5,496 nt of DNA from Acidobacteriota bacterium (GTDB taxonomy: Bacteria > Acidobacteriota > Blastocatellia > Pyrinomonadales > Pyrinomonadaceae). The stretch spans positions 1-5,496 of the forward strand of contig SXVE01000398.1 in the NCBI GenBank assembly GCA_005790265.1. The letters run 5' to 3'. The notes beneath the pieces are model-generated. The model was not told where the DNA came from. It made no database searches and worked only from the letters and a program-made list of their open reading frames with translations. This document shows, one piece after another, positions 1 through 4,857 of this stretch (positions are counted from its first letter, which is position 1; the number at the start of each line of letters is the position of its first letter). A program made the position numbers and the translations under genes.

Positions 1-69
1 AACCCACGGTACCCGTTAGGGCACAACAATTTTCGAGACTGTCCAATTCAACCACTCTTGCACCTCTCC
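1..69 (-). tRNA. tRNA-Ser, anticodon CGA, 3' end cut by window edge
   Basis: Read on the minus strand, the stretch begins with a seven-base acceptor strand GGAGAGG (69 to 63), followed by TG and a D-arm containing AGTGGTTGAA, typical of bacterial tRNA-Ser. The anticodon stem ACAGT/ATTGT closes a seven-base loop CTCGAAA, giving anticodon CGA (positions 33-35), which reads UCG serine codons. A long variable arm follows (GCCC and GGGT around a short loop), the mark of a class II tRNA. The T-arm starts GTGGGTT at the window edge. About 20 bases are missing: the rest of the T-arm, the 3' acceptor strand and any encoded CCA. It lies 42 nt downstream of the tadA stop codon on the same strand and has no convincing promoter of its own in that gap, so it may be transcribed together with tadA. 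Confidence 0.93.
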
Positions 70-111
70 GCAAATTATCAAATCGGTTTCAGCGGCAAAC
101 AAAAAATGATT

Positions 112-606
112 TCAAGTCCGGTTGAAACTTGAAACTTCGCGTTTGCGGCGCGCTCTTTTCTGCCGAAAAAAATTCTGCATCAGCGAGCGGCACTCGGCGG
201 CTAAAACGCCAGATTCGATTTCTATTTTATGATTCAAAGAACTGCTGTCGCAAATCCGAAAATGCGTTTCGACGGCACCGAAGCGTTCGTCGTGTGCGCC
301 GTAAACAAGGCGTTTGATGCGCGCGTTGACAAGTGCGCCGGCGCACATCGCGCACGGTTCAATCGTCGTGTAAACGGTCGCGCCGGACAAGCGATAATTG
401 CCGATTAGCTGCGCCGCTCGGCGCAAAACCAAAATTTCGGCGTGCGCGGTCGGATCGCTGTCAATAATCGTTCGGTTTCCCGCCGCCGCCAAAATTTCGC
501 CAGATTCGTTTGTCAAAATCGCGCCGATTGGAACTTCCTCCAATTCGCCCGCTTTGATGGCGGCGTGAATTGCCTCGCGCATCAGAAATTCGTCACGTTC
601 GGTCAT
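112..606 (-). CDS. tadA: tRNA-specific adenosine deaminase TadA
   Basis: Deaminates adenosine 34 of tRNA-Arg(ACG) to inosine so one tRNA reads CGU, CGC and CGA; cytoplasmic, zinc-dependent, normally a homodimer. From the ATG at 606 the protein has 164 residues, close to the 167 of E. coli TadA. The cytidine/deoxycytidylate deaminase fold shows the zinc site HAE (His55, catalytic Glu57) within DPTAHAE, and PCAMC (Cys85, Cys88). The NYRL stretch, RIKRLVYGA, the LNHKIEI segment and a C-terminal FFRQKR tail match TadA rather than guanine or cytosine deaminases. Start: the open frame continues upstream to a TTG at 636, but that falls at the predicted transcription start of the promoter at 643-671, so it is unlikely. 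ATGs at 615 and 606 remain; 606 gives MTERDEFL, aligning best with the family. No clear Shine-Dalgarno sequence is seen before either. A tRNA-Ser gene follows on the same strand. Confidence 0.95.
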   Translation of the reverse strand: MTERDEFLMREAIHAAIKAGELEEVPIGAILTNESGEILAAAGNRTIIDSDPTAHAEILVLRRAAQLIGNYRLSGATVYTTIEPCAMCAGALVNARIKRLVYGAHDERFGAVETHFRICDSSSLNHKIEIESGVLAAECRSLMQNFFRQKRARRKREVSSFNRT

Positions 607-642
607 AAAAAGCATTTTAGCCGAAACGACAGACAAACAAGA

Positions 643-671
643 AATATAAATTTCCGCAGCAAAACTGTCAA
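643..671 (-). promoter_or_regulatory. sigma-70-type promoter for tadA
   Basis: On the minus strand, a perfect -35 hexamer TTGACA (671 to 666) is followed by exactly 17 bp and the -10 hexamer TATATT (648 to 643). Transcription would start near 636-637. This gives a leader of about 20-30 nt before the ATGs at 615 and 606, and it excludes the TTG at 636 as a start. One arm of a 9-bp inverted repeat (651-659) lies inside the spacer. Identification is by consensus match only. Confidence 0.7.
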
Positions 672-711
672 GCGCAATGAGAATTTATTGATCCGGATAT
701 TTCTGCGGAAA
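651..711. repeat. 9-bp inverted repeat flanking a palindrome in the divergent intergenic region
   Basis: TTTCCGCAG at 651-659 is the exact reverse complement of CTGCGGAAA at 703-711, with 43 bases between them. The gap contains the perfect 8-bp palindrome ATCCGGAT (691-698). The left arm sits between the -35 and -10 of the tadA promoter. The arm centres are about 52 bp apart, near five helical turns. This could be a split operator or an RNA hairpin; no known regulator motif is recognised. Confidence 0.5.
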
Positions 712-799
712 AAATCGAAATAATATTAAATTGAAAGTTTGCTTCTCGTTTTGATACGGCGGCGCAATAAGGGAAACTGGCAGCAAGTATTAATCTTTC

Positions 800-828
800 T
801 TGCATCTTACGGGCGAAAACGTTAAATT
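800..828 (+). promoter_or_regulatory. weak promoter candidate for the DUF2270 gene
   Basis: TTGCAT (800-805), 17 bp, then TAAATT (823-828): three of six and four of six matches to the sigma-70 hexamers. It is the best-spaced pair I found ahead of the gene starting at 893, and would give a leader of about 58 nt. The rest of the 637-892 gap holds the tadA promoter and the inverted repeat; no small gene is evident there. Confidence 0.25.
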
Positions 829-892
829 TTAATCGAGCGCGGGACAAGTCAAAAATCAAAAAACTTTCCGCTTTTTGTTCGCCTAGCACGTT

Positions 893-1831
893 ATGAAAAA
901 CGAAGCGCGGCAGGAAAATCACTCTGCCGACGAAGAAATTCACGCAACTAATGCGCCGCCTTCCTTTAAAGCCTTTGCCGATGAAGTGCGCGCCCGCACT
1001 CAAAAACCGAAAAACAATCCGGTTGCTATTCCGCAAAAACTTACGCCGTCCGAATTTAACACGGCGATGGTGCATTTCTATCGCGGCGAAGTGCAGCGCT
1101 CGAACGTCTGGCGCAACCGGCTCGACGCGACGACCAATTGGGCGGTAATCACTGCCGGCGCGACGCTTTCTTTCGTGTTCAGCTCGGCGGACAATCCGCA
1201 TTTCGCCATTCCGATCAATTCGATTCTCGTCGCGATTTTTCTGTTTATGGAAGCGCGCCGCTATCGTTACTACGAAGTTTGGGCAAACCGCGTGCGCATT
1301 CTGGAAACCGGTTATTTCGCGCCGATGCTTTCGCACCGCACGATTCCGCCGGACAAGGAATGGGCGGATCACATTTCGGCGGATTTGATTTCGCCGCATT
1401 TTACGATCAGCGAATGGGAAGCGGTCGGGCGTCGTCTGCGGGCAAATTATTTGTGGATTTTCGTTTTGCTCGCGCTTTCGTGGACGCTCAAAATTTATAT
1501 TCATCCGTTTCCGATTCCGGCGACGACCGCCGAAGATAAAATCAAATTCTGGGAAATTCTCAGCTTGCGCGCGCAGGTCGGACTCGCTCCCGGTTGGCTC
1601 GTCATTACGATGGGAATGATGTTCAACGCCGCCATTTTTTTCGTCGCTTTCGGCACGCTCAAACTGCGCGATTCGTCGAGCGAAGTGTTGCCGCTCGAAG
1701 ATTTTGAATGGCATCCGCTCAAACAGGTTTCCGATTGGGCGGGCAGCAGTATTAAACGCAGCACGACGATTCGCCGCTCGAAAAAAGCTCGGCAGCGCAT
1801 TCGCTCGATTCACAAAACCGAAGCCGATTAA
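893..1831 (+). CDS. DUF2270 family integral membrane protein
   Basis: The 312-residue product matches what I know of DUF2270 (predicted integral membrane proteins, no established function). The family core begins near residue 50 with LTPSEFNTAMVHFYRGE, followed by WRNRLDATTNWAV and the conserved FMEARRYRYYEVWANRVR after the second membrane span. Four hydrophobic segments are visible at roughly residues 82-98, 104-120, 185-204 and 234-255. Between spans two and three is a soluble stretch of about 65 residues; the tail after 285 is strongly basic. The first 48 residues are polar and probably disordered. The start is the first ATG after an in-frame TAG at 884-886; there is no clear Shine-Dalgarno sequence. 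It stands alone, divergent from tadA and 146 bp before the zinc-ribbon gene, so context gives no hint of function. Family assignment is from memory of the motifs. Confidence 0.88.
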   Translation: MKNEARQENHSADEEIHATNAPPSFKAFADEVRARTQKPKNNPVAIPQKLTPSEFNTAMVHFYRGEVQRSNVWRNRLDATTNWAVITAGATLSFVFSSADNPHFAIPINSILVAIFLFMEARRYRYYEVWANRVRILETGYFAPMLSHRTIPPDKEWADHISADLISPHFTISEWEAVGRRLRANYLWIFVLLALSWTLKIYIHPFPIPATTAEDKIKFWEILSLRAQVGLAPGWLVITMGMMFNAAIFFVAFGTLKLRDSSSEVLPLEDFEWHPLKQVSDWAGSSIKRSTTIRRSKKARQRIRSIHKTEAD

Positions 1832-1877
1832 AAAATTTTGTCGGCAAATTGGCGCGTTTTGTTGGCGGCGCGCGATT

Positions 1878-1906
1878 TTGAAACTTGGTTCTTTGTCTGT
1901 TATTTT
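1878..1906 (+). promoter_or_regulatory. extended -10 promoter candidate for the zinc-ribbon/esterase unit
   Basis: TTGAAA (1878-1883) has five of six -35 matches. It is followed by 17 bp and TATTTT (1901-1906), four of six for the -10, with TG at 1898-1899 giving an extended -10 (TGTTATTTT). Transcription would start near 1913, leaving a leader of about 65 nt before the ATG at 1978. The 1832-1977 gap has no strong terminator for the upstream gene; GCGCG/CGCGC at 1852-1873 forms only a 5-bp hairpin. Confidence 0.45.
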
Positions 1907-1961
1907 TTGCTATGGAAATTCGGTCGGTAAAAAATAATCAGAAGTAATATTCAGTAAAAAA

Positions 1962-1969
1962 AAGGAGAG
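1962..1969 (+). promoter_or_regulatory. strong ribosome binding site of the zinc-ribbon gene
   Basis: AAGGAGAG lies 8 nt before the ATG at 1978 in an A-rich, unstructured leader. It is one of only two strong Shine-Dalgarno sequences in this window and supports that start firmly. Confidence 0.85.
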
Positions 1970-1977
1970 AAAAAATT

Positions 1978-2265
1978 ATGGCAGATTTGGATGATCGCGG
2001 TAGAGCGCTCGAAAACGAGTATTTTCGGCGCAAAGAACAGGAATTAATTGAAAAAATGAAATCGCGAATCGGCGCGGACGGCTCGCGCAGCACCGAAATG
2101 AAATGTCCGAAGTGCGACGGCACGCTGCACGAAACCGTTTACGAAAATATTAAAATTGACGTGTGCGACGGCTGTCACGGCGTGTGGCTCGATTCGGGCG
2201 AACTGGCGCAAATCGCGCATCACGACGAAAATAAAGGCGGCTGGCTTGATAAATATTTCGGTTAA
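1978..2265 (+). CDS. TFIIB-type zinc-ribbon protein (zf-TFIIB family)
   Basis: A small soluble protein of 95 residues with two parts. Residues 1-35 are highly charged and probably helical (DDRGRALENEYF, then LIEKMKSRI). Residues 41-80 form a zinc ribbon: CPKC (Cys43, Cys46), a short beta stretch, then CDGC (Cys63, Cys66) followed by HGVWLDSGEL. The CxxC...CxxCxGVWLDxGEL signature is that of the bacterial zf-TFIIB family, whose role is not established; the four cysteines should bind one zinc. The start is fixed by a strong Shine-Dalgarno sequence 8 nt upstream. The esterase gene begins 36 nt after its stop with no obvious terminator between, so they may share a transcript. It should not be read as a transcription factor merely from the domain name. 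Confidence 0.88.
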   Translation: MADLDDRGRALENEYFRRKEQELIEKMKSRIGADGSRSTEMKCPKCDGTLHETVYENIKIDVCDGCHGVWLDSGELAQIAHHDENKGGWLDKYFG

Positions 2266-2301
2266 GCTCAATCAACACAGAATATTAAAATAAAAAGACG
2301 A

Positions 2302-3243
2302 ATGAAAAAATATTTACAAACGTCGAAATTTTCAGTCGTTTGTTTCGCACTGCTGACGATTTTTTCGGCTTTGGCGAGTCAGGCGCAAACAGCAACTCCA
2401 AAAACGCAACCGGTGACTGCTGTCACCACTGCTTTTGTTCGAGACGAAAAACTCGATAGCAAATTGATGGCGCGACAAATGCCGTACAATTTGATTGTGC
2501 CAGCCGATTATGATTCGTCAATCAATAAAACAAAACGTTTTCCAGTCGTTTATCTGCTGCATGGGTTGACCGGACATTATGATAATTGGGCGAGCAGAAC
2601 GAAACTCACTGAATTATCGGCGAAATATCAATATATTTTCGTAATGCCCGAAGGCAACAACGGCTGGTATTCCGACAGCGCGACCGTGCCGAACGACAAA
2701 TATGAAAGCTACATCGTGCGCGAATTGATTCCGGAAATTGACCGCAAATACCGCACGCTCGCCGACCGCAATCATCGCGTCATCGCCGGACTTTCGATGG
2801 GCGGTTACGGTTCTTTGAAATTCGGCTTGAAGTATCCGGAAATGTTCGCGCTCGTCGGCAGTTTTAGCGGCGCGCTGCAAGCGGCTTCGTTCACCGACAA
2901 AATGCTCGGCAACGGCTGGAAAGCGCTGACCGATTCGATTATGAGCGTTTACGCGGCGGAAGATTCGGCGACGCGCAGAGAAAATGACATTTACAAACTG
3001 ACGCGCGAAATGAGCGCTGAAAAAATGAAAACTCTGCCGTTTATGTATTTCGATTGCGGAACCGAAGACGGTTTGATTGCGAGCAATCGCGAATTCGCCG
3101 CGCTTTTGCTCGAAAAGAAAATCCCGCACGAATTTCGCCAACTTCCCGGCAAACACGATTGGATCTTCTGGAATTCGCAAATCAAGGAATTTCTCGAATT
3201 AACCGAAAGCCGTCTCGGACAAACGGCGGCAAAAGTTAATTAA
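2302..3243 (+). CDS. secreted esterase D/antigen 85-type serine hydrolase
   Basis: Predicted exported alpha/beta-hydrolase of the putative esterase family (esterase D, feruloyl esterase and mycolyltransferase relatives), hydrolysing a carboxylic ester; the substrate cannot be told. Of 313 residues, 1-28 look like a signal peptide: KK near the start, hydrophobic core 10-24, cleavage after SQA. The mature part has FPVVYLLHGLTG (80-91, oxyanion-hole region), VMPEGNNGWYSDS (114-126), and the nucleophile elbow GLSMGG with Ser165. The probable acid is Asp256 in CGTEDG, and the probable base His285 in GKHDW. All triad residues are present, so it should be active. The length suits a single-domain member. 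The Shine-Dalgarno sequence is weak (AAAAAGACG just upstream). It lies between the zinc-ribbon gene and another small secreted protein. A cytoplasmic S-formylglutathione hydrolase role is disfavoured by the signal peptide. Confidence 0.88.
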   Translation: MKKYLQTSKFSVVCFALLTIFSALASQAQTATPKTQPVTAVTTAFVRDEKLDSKLMARQMPYNLIVPADYDSSINKTKRFPVVYLLHGLTGHYDNWASRTKLTELSAKYQYIFVMPEGNNGWYSDSATVPNDKYESYIVRELIPEIDRKYRTLADRNHRVIAGLSMGGYGSLKFGLKYPEMFALVGSFSGALQAASFTDKMLGNGWKALTDSIMSVYAAEDSATRRENDIYKLTREMSAEKMKTLPFMYFDCGTEDGLIASNREFAALLLEKKIPHEFRQLPGKHDWIFWNSQIKEFLELTESRLGQTAAKVN

Positions 3244-3247
3244 ACGG

Positions 3248-3271
3248 CTCGTCTCCGTCAATGGAGGCGAG
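3248..3271 (+). promoter_or_regulatory. hairpin covering the Shine-Dalgarno of the next gene
   Basis: CTCGTCTCC (3248-3256) pairs with GGAGGCGAG (3263-3271) over nine positions including one G-U pair, with the six-base loop GTCAAT. The right arm contains GGAGG (3263-3267), the ribosome binding site for the ATG at 3276, 8 nt away. The left arm starts only 4 nt after the esterase stop codon (3241-3243). A ribosome finishing the esterase would overlap the left arm and could open the hairpin. No T-run follows, so it is not a terminator. The structure is seen directly; the coupling role is inferred. Confidence 0.6.
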
Positions 3272-3275
3272 ACGA

Positions 3276-3725
3276 ATGAAAATTGGAAAATTGCTGTTGT
3301 TAATCTTTTCGATAGCCGCATTCGGCACGGCGAGTTTTGCGCAAAGCAAAACAGTAATCAATAACGTAAAAGCGAAAAATATGCTGCTCGGTCGGCATCT
3401 TTTGTCGCTGCAATGGATCAGCTGGGATCGTTTCGGCGCGGCGAATGTGACGAACAAAGGCGGCGTTTTTTACTTGAAAGGCGAACAACGAAAGGGAAGC
3501 GATTTCGTCAAAATTGACGGCGCGATTACTTCGATTGACGCGGACAATTTTAAGTTCAACGGCACGATCACGACGAAAATAAGTCATATCGCGGGCGGCG
3601 CCGCGTGCGAGCGAACCGGCGAAATGACGTTTGTCATTACCGGCAAACGCAAATACTGGCGATTGCAGGAAATGCAGAATCCGTGCGACGACGTGGTTGA
3701 TTACGTTGACGTTTATTTTCGGTAA
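3276..3725 (+). CDS. small secreted protein of unknown function
   Basis: I do not recognise a named family. The 149-residue product opens with a clear signal peptide: KIGK, hydrophobic core 6-18, cleavage after SFA at residue 22. The mature 127 residues are rich in beta-type alternation and polar residues. Stretches that look conserved are LLGRHLLSLQWISWD (37-51), VFYLKGEQ (64-71), GKRKYWRLQEM (123-133) and the C-terminal DYVDVYFR. There are two cysteines, Cys111 and Cys137, which could form a disulfide once exported. There are no membrane spans, and no lipobox. A start at the ATG at 3261 is possible but would place the GGAGG inside the gene and put charged residues ahead of the signal peptide; the ATG at 3276, 8 nt after GGAGG, is preferred. 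It follows the esterase by 32 nt, probably on one transcript, and may be translationally coupled to it through the intervening hairpin. Confidence 0.82.
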   Translation: MKIGKLLLLIFSIAAFGTASFAQSKTVINNVKAKNMLLGRHLLSLQWISWDRFGAANVTNKGGVFYLKGEQRKGSDFVKIDGAITSIDADNFKFNGTITTKISHIAGGAACERTGEMTFVITGKRKYWRLQEMQNPCDDVVDYVDVYFR

Positions 3726-3766
3726 TTTTTTATCAACTTATTTTCGATAGTTTGTTATCAACTGCA

Positions 3767-3829
3767 AAAAGACGCGAAAATTTAAGAGAAAATCTTTTAT
3801 AATTTTTCTTTTTATTTTTCGCGTCTTTT
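3767..3829. repeat. 63-nt near-perfect stem-loop, possible terminator
   Basis: Positions 3767-3792 and 3804-3829 are 26-base arms that pair at 24 positions: 14 outer base pairs without mismatch (AAAAGACGCGAAAA against TTTTCGCGTCTTTT), then T-T, T-A, T-T, then nine pairs with one G-U. The 11-base loop (3793-3803) ends in TATAAT. It lies between the stop at 3725 and suhB, so a terminator for the upstream genes is the simplest reading. However, the stem is A/T-rich and only four T's end the right arm before a C, so it is not a textbook one. A repeat element or a regulatory structure is also possible. Confidence 0.6.
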
Positions 3830-3886
3830 CGCGTGTTTCGCGGTCAAGTTTTTCTTTAATCGGCTTTTCTCGTCGCGCCGCGTTTG

Positions 3887-3895
3887 TGGTTAAAT
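3887..3895 (+). promoter_or_regulatory. extended -10 candidate just before suhB
   Basis: TGGTTAAAT: TG at 3887-3888, one base, then TTAAAT (3890-3895). A -35 at 17 bp would be TTCTCG, a poor match. Transcription from here would begin at about 3902, on top of the ATG at 3904, so the message would be nearly leaderless or translated from the ATG at 3919. The rest of the 3726-3903 gap holds the long stem-loop and short repeats. Confidence 0.22.
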
Positions 3896-3903
3896 AATCA
3901 CTT

Positions 3904-4671
3904 ATGCTTAATTTCGCAATGGAAACGGCGCGCGAAGCCGGACAAATTTTGCTCGAAAAATTCGGTCGCAAAATCAACATTTCGCTCAAAGGCGACATCA
4001 ATCTCGTAACCGAAGCCGATCTCGCGTCGGAAAAATTAATCATCGAACGAATTCGTTCTTATTACCCGAAACATTCGATTTTAGCCGAAGAATCCGGCGA
4101 ATCTTCGGCGGTCGTTGACGGCGACAAACGCTGGAAATGGATTGTTGATCCGCTCGACGGTACGACGAATTATGCGCACGGTTATCCGTGTTTCGCCGTG
4201 ACTTTGGCGCTCGAACACGACGGCGAAATCGTCGTCGGCGTTACTTTCGATCCGACGCGCAACGAAATGTTTTCCGCCGAAAAAGGAAGCGGCGCGCATT
4301 TGAACAATCGTCAGATTCGCGTTTCCGAAACCGAAAAGCTCGCCGATTCGCTGGTCGTCACCGGATTTCCGTACAATTTCAAAGGCAAGGAAGATTTCGC
4401 CAAACATTTGAACGAGTTTTTAATTCGTTCGCGCGGCGTGCGGCGCGACGGTTCGGCAGCGATTGATATGGCTTACGTCGCGTGCGGACGTTTCGACGGT
4501 TTCTGGGAAGAAGGCTTGAATCCGTGGGATGTCGCGGCGGGAAAACTGCTGATCGAAGAAGCGGGCGGCAAACTTTCGTATTATGACGGTTCGCCGTTCA
4601 GCATCTACACGCCGCCGATTTGCGGCTCAAACTCGCTGATACACGACGAAATGCTCAAAGTTTTAGTCTGA
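3904..4671 (+). CDS. suhB: inositol-1-monophosphatase family protein (SuhB-like)
   Basis: A magnesium-dependent phosphatase that hydrolyses inositol monophosphate and similar sugar or nucleotide phosphates. The 255 residues match the usual length of the family. All metal and catalytic motifs are present: AEES with Glu62, the hallmark DPLDGTTNYAHG (82-93; Asp82, Asp85, Thr87), RRDGSAA (180-186), and NPWDVAAG with Asp209. The ES rather than lone E context and NYAHG fit IMPase/SuhB better than CysQ or fructose-bisphosphatase. In E. coli SuhB also acts with the Nus factors in rRNA transcription; whether that holds here cannot be read from sequence. There is no Shine-Dalgarno before the ATG at 3904; an alternative ATG at 3919 would remove five residues. 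It is separated from upstream genes by the long stem-loop and from accD by 186 bp. Confidence 0.93.
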   Translation: MLNFAMETAREAGQILLEKFGRKINISLKGDINLVTEADLASEKLIIERIRSYYPKHSILAEESGESSAVVDGDKRWKWIVDPLDGTTNYAHGYPCFAVTLALEHDGEIVVGVTFDPTRNEMFSAEKGSGAHLNNRQIRVSETEKLADSLVVTGFPYNFKGKEDFAKHLNEFLIRSRGVRRDGSAAIDMAYVACGRFDGFWEEGLNPWDVAAGKLLIEEAGGKLSYYDGSPFSIYTPPICGSNSLIHDEMLKVLV

Positions 4672-4715
4672 AATTTCCGTGTCTCGAACCAAACAAAATT
4701 ACGCTGAGCGGTTTC

Positions 4716-4734
4716 CCCGAACGCTTTTTTCGGG
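4716..4734 (+). terminator. short hairpin after suhB, weak terminator candidate
   Basis: CCCGAA (4716-4721) pairs with TTCGGG (4729-4734) around the loop CGCTTTT. The T-run is in the loop and right arm rather than after the stem. A second imperfect hairpin follows: TTTACC (4741-4746) with GGTAAA (4770-4775), continued by GCTT/AAGC across a three-base bulge. Either could end suhB transcription, but neither has a proper T-tract. Confidence 0.25.
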
Positions 4735-4789
4735 CGATTGTTTACCGCCGCTTAAACTCTCGCTGAAGCGGTAAAAATATTTGCCGCTT

Positions 4790-4816
4790 TTGACATTTTT
4801 CCGCTTGTGTTAATCT
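4790..4816 (+). promoter_or_regulatory. promoter candidate for accD
   Basis: A perfect TTGACA (4790-4795) is followed by TAATCT (4811-4816), preceded by TG at 4808-4809 to give an extended -10. The 15-bp spacer is short, which the extended -10 may offset. Transcription would start near 4823, about 35 nt ahead of the accD ATG. Consensus match only. Confidence 0.4.
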
Positions 4817-4857
4817 TGTCGTTTAATAATGCTCGTAACAAATAAATAACTTTAAAT

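Noticed and set aside
70..112. Separate tRNA promoter, TTGTTT with 17 bp to GATAAT on the minus strand
   Set aside because: The GATAAT ends only 4 nt before the mature tRNA, so transcription would begin inside the tRNA.
606..636. TTG at 636 or ATG at 615 as tadA start
   Set aside because: The TTG coincides with the predicted transcription start. The ATG at 615 remains possible but adds MLF before the family-like MTERDEF start.
668..1813. Long minus-strand open frame (381 codons) opposite the DUF2270 gene
   Set aside because: Its translation is low-complexity, dominated by Arg, Asn and Phe, as expected from the complement of the plus-strand codons. The plus frame has recognisable family motifs and four membrane spans.
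1852..1873. GCGCG/CGCGC hairpin as terminator of the DUF2270 gene
   Set aside because: It is only five pairs with a 12-base loop, with no T-run directly after the stem.
2614..3180. Minus-strand open frame of 188 codons opposite the esterase
   Set aside because: It is a mirror of the esterase coding strand, with no family motifs; the plus frame has a full catalytic triad and signal peptide.
3261..3275. ATG at 3261 as start of the small secreted protein
   Set aside because: It overlaps the GGAGG that serves the ATG at 3276 and adds MEARR ahead of an otherwise standard signal peptide.
3798..3803. TATAAT as a suhB promoter -10
   Set aside because: There is no -35-like hexamer at 16-18 bp upstream, and it lies in the loop of the long stem-loop about 100 bases from suhB.
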